From Chromatiales bacterium (GTDB lineage: Bacteria > Pseudomonadota > Gammaproteobacteria > Chromatiales > Chromatiaceae): DNA of 5,255 nucleotides. Positions 1 to 5,255 of this stretch are shown piece by piece. Under the pieces are notes generated by a model, which was not told the origin of the DNA, did no database searches, and worked only from the letters and a program-made list of their open reading frames with translations. Location: positions 1 to 5,255 of the forward strand of contig JAHEIA010000264.1 of NCBI GenBank assembly GCA_024639625.1, written 5' to 3'. The first letter of the stretch is position 1; each line of letters starts with the position of its first letter. The translations under genes were made by a program, and so were the position numbers.

Positions 1-36
1 GGGCGGCGACCTCGGGGTTTCGATGGAAAGAATTTG

Positions 37-1293
37 TTAAACCTGGAGCAACAGGCGTGCGGGATCCTCCAGGGTCTGCTTGATGGCAACCAGGAATTGC
101 ACCGCCTCGCGCCCGTCGATGATCCGGTGGTCATAGGAGAGCGCCAGATACATCATCGGGCGGATCACCATCTCGCCGTCCTCGGCCACCGGACGCTGTT
201 GCACCGCGTGCATGCCTAGGATGGCGCTCTGCGGAGGGTTAAGAATGGGTGTCGACAACATGGAGCCGAATATGCCTCCATTGGAGATCGAGAAGGTGCC
301 TCCGGTCAGGTCCTCGAAGCTCAGTTTCCCGTCGCTCGCCTTCTTGCCGAATTCCCGAATGCTGCTCTCGATTTCGGCGAAACTGAGCTGGTCGCAGTCA
401 CGCAAAATCGGCACCACCAATCCGCGTGGAGAGGATACTGCGATACCGATATCGTAGTAGCCGTGATAGATGATGTCCTGCCCGTCCACAGATGCGTTGA
501 CGATGGGGAATCGTTTCAGCGCCTCCACCGCGGCCTTGACAAAAAACGACATGAACCCCAAGCGCACTTCGTGGGTCTTTTCAAACGAGTCCCGGTAGCG
601 GGCGCGCAATTCGTTGACCGCTTGCAGGTTGACCTCGTTGAAGGTGGTGAGGATGGCGGCAGTCTGCTGCGCCTGCACCAGGCGTTCGGCGACGCGCACA
701 CGCAAGCGGGTCATAGCCACCCGCTGTTCCGGGCGGTCGGGGGCCCCGCTGAGGCCGGCGCCGACCTCGTCGACCGCATGGGTTTCCAGTCCTGCGTCCG
801 GATCCACGTAGACCAGATCCTTCTCCTGGGTGTCGAGGAAATTCATCACGTCGGATTTCAGGATGCGCCCGTTCTTCCCACTGCCGGAAATTTGGCGTGG
901 ATCCAGATTCAGTTCCTTGACCAAGCGCCGCACCGCGGGTGTGAGCACCGGCTCGTTCGCGGGGGGCGGTTCGGCCGGTGGCGCCGGCTCTGCGCGTGCA
1001 ACCGGCGGCGCTGGGGTCGCCTGCTTGACAGCGCTCCGCGCGGCGGGCTTGCCCGCTCCGGCTTCGAGAAGCGCAAGCACGTCATCCGCCTGGACGGTGT
1101 CTCCTTCCTTGAAACGCACCTCGGTCAGCACTCCCGAACGAGGGGCGGGAACCTCGAGAACCACCTTGTCCGTCTCCAGGTCGACCAGATTTTCGTCGGC
1201 GTTAACAGCGTCGCCGGGTTTCTTATGCCAGGCGAGTAGCGTCGCATCTGCAACCGATTCCGGCAGGGCAGGGACCCGGATCTCTAGGCTCAT
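37..1293 (-). CDS. sucB: 2-oxoglutarate dehydrogenase E2 component (dihydrolipoyllysine-residue succinyltransferase)
   Basis: This is the core subunit of the 2-oxoglutarate dehydrogenase complex: it accepts the succinyl group from E1 on a lipoyl-lysine and transfers it to CoA, in the cytoplasm. The 418-residue product has the full E2 layout. An N-terminal lipoyl domain spans about residues 1-78, with the lipoylation site ETDKVV at Lys43. An Ala/Pro-rich hinge (about 79-113) and a peripheral-subunit-binding domain (about 115-153, LTPAVRRL to GRILKSDV) follow. A second, acidic linker leads to the catalytic acyltransferase domain (about 188-418), with the active-site motif SYDHRIIDG (His389, Asp393). 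[21 protein letters not shown] and [12 protein letters not shown] favour the succinyl (SucB/OdhB) type over the acetyl type. The ATG at 1293 is chosen because the lipoyl domain begins there and GAAGGA lies just upstream; the frame stays open further upstream but that part only shadows sucA. The start overlaps the sucA stop. Length is usual and nothing is broken. The alternative name is odhB. Confidence 0.97.
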   Translation of the reverse strand: MSLEIRVPALPESVADATLLAWHKKPGDAVNADENLVDLETDKVVLEVPAPRSGVLTEVRFKEGDTVQADDVLALLEAGAGKPAARSAVKQATPAPPVARAEPAPPAEPPPANEPVLTPAVRRLVKELNLDPRQISGSGKNGRILKSDVMNFLDTQEKDLVYVDPDAGLETHAVDEVGAGLSGAPDRPEQRVAMTRLRVRVAERLVQAQQTAAILTTFNEVNLQAVNELRARYRDSFEKTHEVRLGFMSFFVKAAVEALKRFPIVNASVDGQDIIYHGYYDIGIAVSSPRGLVVPILRDCDQLSFAEIESSIREFGKKASDGKLSFEDLTGGTFSISNGGIFGSMLSTPILNPPQSAILGMHAVQQRPVAEDGEMVIRPMMYLALSYDHRIIDGREAVQFLVAIKQTLEDPARLLLQV

Positions 1294-4142
1294 TGCGCGT
1301 TCCTTCGGTTCATGGAGGGGTTGATTTGCCCGGTTAGGGCCTCGTTGACCAGGGTGTCCTGCTGTTGGATGTGCAGTTGACGATAGCCGACCGCGGGTGC
1401 AGCAGCGGCCGGCCTGCCGACATAGTAGATTCGCTTGTCGGTCTCCAACAGGGCGTAGAAGCGGTGCTTCACTTGGTCCCAGGCACCTTGATTCTGCGGC
1501 TCTTCCTGACACCAGATTACTTCCTTCGCCTGTGGATAACGCTGCAGCGCGCGGACGAAATCTTTTCGCGGAAACGGATACAGTTGCTCGATGCGCAGGA
1601 TGGCGGTGTTGTTGATACCGCGTGCCCGCCGTCCTTCCAGCAATTCGTAGTAGACCTTGCCCGAGCAGAGAACGATTCGTTCGACTGCCCGCTTATCCAA
1701 CTCGTCCACTTCATCGATGATCGTCTGGAAAGACCCGACTGCGAGCTCATTCAACGAAGAGGTGGCGAGTCGGTGGCGAAGCAGGCTTTTCGGACTCATA
1801 ACGATCAACGGCTTGCGCAGCGGGCGCACCATCTGCCGGCGCAGCATGTGAAATACCTGGGCCGGCGTGGTGGGTACGCAAACCTGGATGTTGCGCTCCG
1901 CGCACAGCTGCATTAAGCGCTCCAAACGGGCGGAGGAGTGCTCCGCGCCCTGTCCTTCGTAGCCGTGTGGCAGCAGCATCACCAGACCGCAGTTGAGGCC
2001 CCATTTCGCCTCCGCCGAGGCAATGAACTGGTCGATGACCACCTGCGCGACGTTGGCGAAGTCGCCGAACTGTGCCTCCCACACGGTCAAGGCATTGGGT
2101 TCGGCTGTGGCAAACCCGTATTCGAACCCCAGTACCGCTTCCTCTGATAGAATGGAATCGATTACGACGAATTTGGCCTGGCTGGGATGCAGGTGCTGTA
2201 GCGGGTAATGGATGTCTCCGTTGTGTTGATTATGTACCGCGGCGTGGCGATGGAAAAAGGTTCCGCGGCCGCTGTCTTGGCCGGAAAGGCGGACCGCATA
2301 TCCCTCGCTCACCAGCGTGGCATAGGCCAGGTTCTCGGCGAACCCCCAGTCGACGAACTGCTCACCACCTGCCATCTTGCGGCGTTCCGCGAAGATCTTC
2401 GCCACCCGCGGATGAAGCTCGAAGTCCTGCGGAACATTCACCAGCCGCTCGGCGATTTCCGTCAGTCTCTCCCTGTGTACGCCGGTCTCCACGTTGCGGT
2501 CCCAGGTCGCCTGATGGAACGGCTTCCAATCTACGGCGAAGGTCTTTTTCAGCTCGCAAAGCACCGGGCGAGAGATCACGGAACCACGCTCCAGATTCGA
2601 GCGATAGTCCTCCATCATGCGCTTCGCTTCTCCCGGCTCGATCAGCTTCTCGCCTACCAGGCGCTCGGCATAGAGTGCGCGCACCGGGGGATGGCGGCGG
2701 ATCTTCTTGTACATCTCCGGCTGGGTGACGGAAGGTTCATCCGCCTCGTTGTGGCCGTGGCGGCGGTAGCAGACAAGGTCGATCAGGACATCCTTGTGAA
2801 ACCGCAGCCGATAGTCGAGGGCGAGGCGGGTGACGAAAATTACCGCCTCGGGGTCGTCCCCGTTGACGTGGAAGATCGGCGCCTGGACCATCTTCCCAAC
2901 GTCTGTGCAGTACAGGGTGGAACGCGTATCCAATGGGTTGCTGGTGGTAAACCCGATCTGGTTGTTGATGATGATGTGCACCGTGCCGCCGGTGGAAAAG
3001 CCTCGGGTTTGCGACAGATTGAGTGTTTCCATCACCACGCCTTGCCCGGCGAAGGCCGCGTCGCCGTGGATCAGCACCGGCAAGACCTGCTCCCCCTTGT
3101 GATCGTCGCGCCGCAGTTGACGCGCCCGGACCGACCCTTCGATCACTGGGCTGATGATCGCGAGATGCGACGGATTGAAGCCGAGAGCAATGTGCAGAAC
3201 ACCGCCCGTTGTTTCGATATCCGTGGAAAAGCCCATGTGGTATTTGACGTCCCCGGAGGAACGCCGGGGATCCTCTCTCACCTTGCCTTCGAATTCTTCG
3301 AAGATTTCGGTCGGCGGTTTGCCCAGGATGTTGGTCAGCACGTTGAGCCGCCCGCGATGCGCCATGCCGATGACGATTTCACGGATGCGCTTGCTTCCGG
3401 CGCGCTGGATCAGTTCGTCGAGCAGGGGGATCAGGGATTCTCCGCCTTCCAGGGAAAATCGCTTTTGCCCTACGTAGCGGGTGTGCAGGTACTTCTCGAG
3501 TCCCTCGGCCGCAGTCAGAACGGTCAGGATCCAACGCTTTCCTTTGCTGCTGATCTCGGGTTTGGCCCGGTAACCCTCCATGCGTTTCTGGATCCAACGC
3601 TTCTGTCGGGTATCGGTGATGTGCATGTATTCGCAGCCGATGTGGCCGCAATACACTTCGTCGACCAGGGAAACGATGTCGCGCAGTGCCATCCGATTCG
3701 GCGCATAAAGCGAACCGGTGTTGAAGATGCGGTCCATGTCCGCCGCGCCGAGGCGATGGAATTCGGGACGTAGGTCGGGGATTGGCTCGCGCTCGCGCAG
3801 GGAAAGCGGGTCGAGCTCGGCGCTCTGGTGGCCGCGTACACGGTAGGCGTTGATCAGGCGCAACACGGCCGCTTGTGTCTCCGCAGCCTGCGGCGACAGG
3901 CGGGACGCGGTTTGCCGACTCGCGGCTTGGCGCTCATCGCCAAGCCGCGCGAAGCTGGCGCGTACCGGCCCATGCGGGATCTCGTTCGCGGCTTCCCTGT
4001 GCAGTTCGTCGAAGCGGTTGCGCCAGGCCTCGTCGACGTTGGACGGGTCGTCGAGAAAGCGCTCGTACATGTCTTCGATAAAGGCCGCGTTGCCACCGTA
4101 GAACGCGGAGGAGCCTCGCAACAGGTCTAACAAAGCGCTCAT
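1290..4142 (-). CDS. sucA: 2-oxoglutarate dehydrogenase E1 component (thiamine diphosphate-dependent)
   Basis: E1 decarboxylates 2-oxoglutarate using thiamine diphosphate (TPP) and Mg2+ and reductively succinylates the lipoyl group of E2, a TCA cycle step in the cytoplasm. The 950-residue product is near the usual size for this homodimeric E1. The N-terminus (about 1-48, with [17 protein letters not shown]) is the short E2/E3-interaction segment, followed by a poorly conserved linker to about 90. The dehydrogenase domain contains [10 protein letters not shown] (His262), GFNPSHL (321-327) and the TPP motif running from Gly360-Asp361 to Asn393-Asn394. The transketolase-like pyrimidine-binding domain includes [14 protein letters not shown] (about 620-633) and [17 protein letters not shown] (726-742). 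The C-terminal domain ends near 950. The ATG at 4142 is preferred over an in-frame TTG at 4169: the family N-terminus aligns from MSALLDLL, and a weak GAGAG ribosome site lies 9 bases upstream of the ATG. It heads the operon, with its stop overlapping sucB by 4 bases. The alternative name is odhA. Confidence 0.97.
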   Translation of the reverse strand: MSALLDLLRGSSAFYGGNAAFIEDMYERFLDDPSNVDEAWRNRFDELHREAANEIPHGPVRASFARLGDERQAASRQTASRLSPQAAETQAAVLRLINAYRVRGHQSAELDPLSLREREPIPDLRPEFHRLGAADMDRIFNTGSLYAPNRMALRDIVSLVDEVYCGHIGCEYMHITDTRQKRWIQKRMEGYRAKPEISSKGKRWILTVLTAAEGLEKYLHTRYVGQKRFSLEGGESLIPLLDELIQRAGSKRIREIVIGMAHRGRLNVLTNILGKPPTEIFEEFEGKVREDPRRSSGDVKYHMGFSTDIETTGGVLHIALGFNPSHLAIISPVIEGSVRARQLRRDDHKGEQVLPVLIHGDAAFAGQGVVMETLNLSQTRGFSTGGTVHIIINNQIGFTTSNPLDTRSTLYCTDVGKMVQAPIFHVNGDDPEAVIFVTRLALDYRLRFHKDVLIDLVCYRRHGHNEADEPSVTQPEMYKKIRRHPPVRALYAERLVGEKLIEPGEAKRMMEDYRSNLERGSVISRPVLCELKKTFAVDWKPFHQATWDRNVETGVHRERLTEIAERLVNVPQDFELHPRVAKIFAERRKMAGGEQFVDWGFAENLAYATLVSEGYAVRLSGQDSGRGTFFHRHAAVHNQHNGDIHYPLQHLHPSQAKFVVIDSILSEEAVLGFEYGFATAEPNALTVWEAQFGDFANVAQVVIDQFIASAEAKWGLNCGLVMLLPHGYEGQGAEHSSARLERLMQLCAERNIQVCVPTTPAQVFHMLRRQMVRPLRKPLIVMSPKSLLRHRLATSSLNELAVGSFQTIIDEVDELDKRAVERIVLCSGKVYYELLEGRRARGINNTAILRIEQLYPFPRKDFVRALQRYPQAKEVIWCQEEPQNQGAWDQVKHRFYALLETDKRIYYVGRPAAAAPAVGYRQLHIQQQDTLVNEALTGQINPSMNRRNAQ
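1301..1306 (-). promoter_or_regulatory. Ribosome binding site of sucB inside the end of sucA
   Basis: On the minus strand GAAGGA lies 7 bases before the sucB ATG, within the last codons of sucA. It supports the start at 1293 rather than an upstream in-frame codon. Together with the ATGA overlap it fits translational coupling of E2 to E1 on one mRNA. Confidence 0.8.
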
Positions 4143-4164
4143 CGAAATCGGCTCTCGTGTGGGT

Positions 4165-4183
4165 GTCAAGGGACAGTCTTGAC
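4165..4183. repeat. Inverted repeat upstream of sucA (6-base arms, 7-base spacer)
   Basis: GTCAAG (4165-4170) and CTTGAC (4178-4183) are perfect complements separated by GGACAGT. The element lies 23 bases upstream of the sucA start and shares two bases with the next inverted repeat. It could be a dyad operator or an mRNA leader hairpin. Arms this short can occur by chance, and I do not recognise a known regulator site in it. Confidence 0.4.
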
Positions 4184-4198
4184 CATCCTAAAGATGGT
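4182..4198. repeat. Inverted repeat upstream of sucA (6-base arms, 5-base loop)
   Basis: ACCATC (4182-4187) and GATGGT (4193-4198) are perfect complements around a CTAAA loop. The element abuts the TATGCT hexamer proposed as a sucA -10 box, so it would cover the transcription start if that promoter is real. This is a typical place for a repressor operator, but no regulator is identified. Confidence 0.4.
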
Positions 4199-4229
4199 AG
4201 CATACGGGGCGATTTTTGCTGGATCCCAA
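4199..4229 (-). promoter_or_regulatory. Weak candidate promoter of sucAB
   Basis: On the minus strand TTGGGA (4229-4224) is followed after 19 bases by TATGCT (4204-4199), loosely matching sigma-70 -35 and -10 boxes. The spacer is longer than the preferred 17, so the call is weak. The divergent gene arrangement does require a sucAB promoter in this gap unless transcription enters from elsewhere. The -35 half lies inside a GC-rich inverted repeat. Confidence 0.2.
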
Positions 4230-4242
4230 GCCCCGCCTTGGG
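4225..4242. repeat. GC-rich inverted repeat in the divergent control region
   Basis: CCCAAG (4225-4230) and CTTGGG (4237-4242) pair perfectly around a six-base loop. Two more G-C pairs are possible outside (GG at 4221-4222 with CC at 4244-4245) if small bulges are allowed. No T-run follows on either strand, so it is not an intrinsic terminator. It may be an operator, or chance in GC-rich DNA. Confidence 0.35.
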
Positions 4243-4296
4243 TCCGAGCGCGGCGTCCCAGCGATCGGGTAAGGGCAGTGCCGGAGATGGGTCATG

Positions 4297-4325
4297 TTGG
4301 TCGGCACGGCGGAATCCGCTAGAGT
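4297..4325 (+). promoter_or_regulatory. Candidate sigma-70 promoter of the Nudix gene
   Basis: TTGGTC (4297-4302) and TAGAGT (4320-4325) are separated by exactly 17 bases. They match the consensus boxes at 3 of 6 and 4 of 6 positions. An AT-rich stretch (TTAAAA) begins at the end of the -10 box. Transcription would start near 4332, giving a leader of about 55 bases. The spacing is good but the hexamers are mediocre. Confidence 0.35.
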
Positions 4326-4334
4326 TAAAACCGC

Positions 4335-4366
4335 GCGCACGCGGTGTGACGGGGTCGTGCGCTTTT
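4335..4366 (+). promoter_or_regulatory. Leader hairpin with short T-run before the Nudix gene
   Basis: GCGCACG (4335-4341) pairs perfectly with CGTGCGC (4356-4362) around a 14-base loop, and TTTT (4363-4366) follows directly. The shape resembles an intrinsic terminator or attenuator, although the T-run is short. It lies between the candidate promoter and the ribosome binding site, so it could terminate early, protect the mRNA 5' end, or have no role. Confidence 0.35.
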
Positions 4367-4378
4367 CGTTCCATCCTC

Positions 4379-4385
4379 GGAGGAG
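4379..4385 (+). promoter_or_regulatory. Strong ribosome binding site of the Nudix gene
   Basis: GGAGGAG lies 2 bases before the ATG at 4388; its GGAG core ends 5 bases before it. It fixes the start at 4388, although the same frame stays open upstream as far as a GTG at 4157. The bases TCCT at 4374-4377 could pair with AGGA at 4381-4384 in a tiny hairpin, which is probably too weak to block initiation. Confidence 0.85.
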
Positions 4386-4387
4386 AT

Positions 4388-4960
4388 ATGAAGTACTGCA
4401 GCGACTGCGGCGCCGAGGTGCAATGGCGGGTCCCCGAAGGGGACAATCGGCTACGCTCCGTCTGTCCTAGCTGTCACACTATTCATTACCAGAACCCCAA
4501 GATCGTAACCGGCTGCATCCCCGAGTGGGACGACAAGATCCTGCTATGCAGAAGGGCGATCGAGCCGCGATACGGCCTGTGGACCCTGCCTGCCGGGTTC
4601 ATGGAAAACGGAGAAACCCTGCAGCAGGGGGCGGCGCGGGAGACCCTGGAGGAGGCCAATGCGGAAGTCGGTGTGCAACAACTGTTTGCGCTGTTTAATC
4701 TGCCGCACATCAACCAGGTTTACATGATCTTCCGCGCCCGGCTGCTCCAGCCAAGCTTCGGTGCGAGCGCGGAAAGCCTTGAAGTTCGCTTGTTCAGCGC
4801 GGCGCAGGTCCCCTGGGGGCGACTCGCCTTCCCGGTGATCAAGGAGACCCTGGCGCTGTATTACCGAGATGCCGAGGACGGTGGTTTCCGTATGCACAGC
4901 GGGGATATTGTCCGCGTGTCGGAGCAGCCGCGAAGCTATCGCATCGAACTCCACGCTTGA
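4388..4960 (+). CDS. Zinc-ribbon Nudix hydrolase (possible FAD/ADP-ribose-type pyrophosphatase)
   Basis: Nudix hydrolases cleave nucleoside diphosphates linked to another group, using Mg2+ held by the Nudix box. The 190-residue product begins with a zinc ribbon: Cys4-x2-Cys7 and Cys26-x2-Cys29. The conserved stretch EGDNRLRSVCPSC and IHYQNPK follows this subfamily. The Nudix box runs from Gly70 to about Ala92 (GFMENGE, then RETLEE), with catalytic-type residues Glu85, Glu88 and Glu89 present. The position that is usually Gly in the box is Asn91. The NudC signature SQPWPF is absent, so it is probably not the NADH/NAD-cap enzyme NudC. From memory the whole length resembles plant NUDX23, a FAD pyrophosphatase, which makes a flavin or ADP-ribose substrate plausible but unproven. 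No signal peptide or membrane segment is seen, so it should be cytoplasmic. It is transcribed away from sucAB and converges on the cold-shock gene. Confidence 0.9.
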   Translation: MKYCSDCGAEVQWRVPEGDNRLRSVCPSCHTIHYQNPKIVTGCIPEWDDKILLCRRAIEPRYGLWTLPAGFMENGETLQQGAARETLEEANAEVGVQQLFALFNLPHINQVYMIFRARLLQPSFGASAESLEVRLFSAAQVPWGRLAFPVIKETLALYYRDAEDGGFRMHSGDIVRVSEQPRSYRIELHA

Positions 4961-4976
4961 TGTTGCGCGGCAAGCG
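4954..4976. terminator. Possible weak hairpin between convergent genes
   Basis: CGCTTG (4954-4959) and CAAGCG (4971-4976) are perfect complements around an 11-base loop, spanning the Nudix stop codon and the 27-base convergent gap. No T-run follows on either strand, so it is a poor match to an intrinsic terminator. It is the only dyad I see outside coding sequence in the gap. Confidence 0.2.
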
Positions 4977-4987
4977 ATCTGAGGGCA

Positions 4988-5255
4988 CTAGCGCGGTGCC
5001 GCCAGCACCATACGCACATTGGTAGCCACCAGCCCCTCGTCCTTCTGTTCGCTTTCCTTGAGATAGAATTCCACGATGGTTTCCCGGTTCATGAGATCGT
5101 CCACCGTTACGTCGCCTGCAAGTTCGTTGATGTGGCAGAAGACGCCCTGGTAGGGAGAGCCGGGCGCACGCGGATCGGTGATCCACAGGTTGCTATCCAG
5201 GCGCTCAACGAAGCGCAAAAACCCGTAGCCCTTTTCCAGAAACCATTTGCTGCAC
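4988..5255 (-). CDS. Cold-shock-domain protein, N-terminus beyond window edge
   Basis: The visible 88 residues run from the window edge to a TAG at 4988. Cold-shock domains are small OB-fold barrels that bind RNA or single-stranded DNA. The first visible residues, CSKWFLEKGYGFLRF, match the KWF plus KGYGF (RNP1) core of the family, and GVFCHINEL matches the RNP2-type VFVHFSAI. The last part (IVEFYLKESEQKDEGLVATNVRMV) matches the final strands that end in AANV. Compared with CspA-type proteins of about 70 residues, the loop between RNP1 and RNP2 is longer (LDSNLWITDPRAPGSPYQ). The segment before the last strand is also charged and lacks the usual GPQA. A start only a few codons outside the window would give about 92-95 residues; a longer N-terminal domain cannot be excluded. 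An in-frame TTG at 5218 is rejected as a start because it would remove the KWF and KGYGF core. It may not be a cold-induced protein. Confidence 0.8.
   Translation of the reverse strand, partial: CSKWFLEKGYGFLRFVERLDSNLWITDPRAPGSPYQGVFCHINELAGDVTVDDLMNRETIVEFYLKESEQKDEGLVATNVRMVLAAPR

Noticed and set aside
463..1239. A 258-codon open frame on the plus strand, opposite sucB
   Set aside because: It is antisense to the conserved sucB domains, has no recognisable family features, and I see no convincing ribosome site for it.
3527..3602. A 13-base direct repeat, GGATCCAACGCTT, at 3527-3539 and 3590-3602
   Set aside because: Both copies encode Lys-Arg-Trp-Ile in conserved parts of SucA, 21 codons apart. 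Shared amino acids and codon choice explain it.
2208..3773. A 521-codon open frame on the plus strand, opposite sucA
   Set aside because: It lies wholly antisense to a sucA that is intact and highly conserved. The translation has no recognisable domain, and its openness is expected from GC-rich third codon positions on the other strand.
4164..4169. TTGACA on the minus strand as a perfect -35 box or as a TTG start for sucA
   Set aside because: A -10 box at normal spacing would fall on the sucA start codon, and the family N-terminus begins at ATG 4142. The match is probably incidental to the inverted repeat.
4157..4387. A longer Nudix product starting at GTG 4157
   Set aside because: The extra 77 residues show no family similarity, would cover the divergent control region, and lack a ribosome site. 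The strong GGAGGAG before ATG 4388 and the zinc ribbon at residue 4 fix the shorter start.
4984..5000. GGCAC/GTGCC hairpin at the end of the cold-shock gene as a terminator
   Set aside because: The stem is only five bases, lies mostly inside coding sequence, and has no T-run on either strand.

Overview
The window reads as a GC-rich proteobacterial chromosome segment, most likely from a gammaproteobacterium. This rests on the close match of both dehydrogenase subunits to the E. coli SucA/SucB type, as I remember those sequences, and on the E1-E2 gene order. No rRNA, tRNA or other lineage marker is present, so genus-level placement is not possible. I see no mobile element, CRISPR array or RNA gene.

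Layout: Bases 1-36 are untranslated sequence downstream of sucB; no gene start is visible there. Bases 37-4142 (minus strand) hold sucA then sucB, the E1 and E2 subunits of the 2-oxoglutarate dehydrogenase complex of the TCA cycle. They are fused by a 4-base ATGA stop/start overlap. Bases 4143-4387 form a roughly 245-base divergent control region with several short perfect inverted repeats and candidate promoters. Bases 4388-4960 (plus strand) encode a zinc-ribbon Nudix hydrolase with a strong ribosome binding site. After a 27-base convergent gap, bases 4988-5255 (minus strand) encode a small divergent cold-shock-domain protein whose start lies beyond the right edge.

How they work together: SucA decarboxylates 2-oxoglutarate with thiamine diphosphate and passes the succinyl group to the lipoyl arm of SucB, which transfers it to CoA. 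The third subunit, dihydrolipoamide dehydrogenase (E3, lpd), is not in the window; it may follow to the left or be encoded elsewhere. The Nudix enzyme probably hydrolyses a dinucleotide cofactor such as FAD or ADP-ribose, and the cold-shock protein probably binds RNA or single-stranded DNA. A functional link between these two and the dehydrogenase is not shown by the sequence.

This is mainly ordinary core metabolism. I did not find evidence of a new biological system. The points most worth a second look are the inverted repeats in the divergent region, the hairpin in the Nudix leader, and the unusual cold-shock-domain protein.
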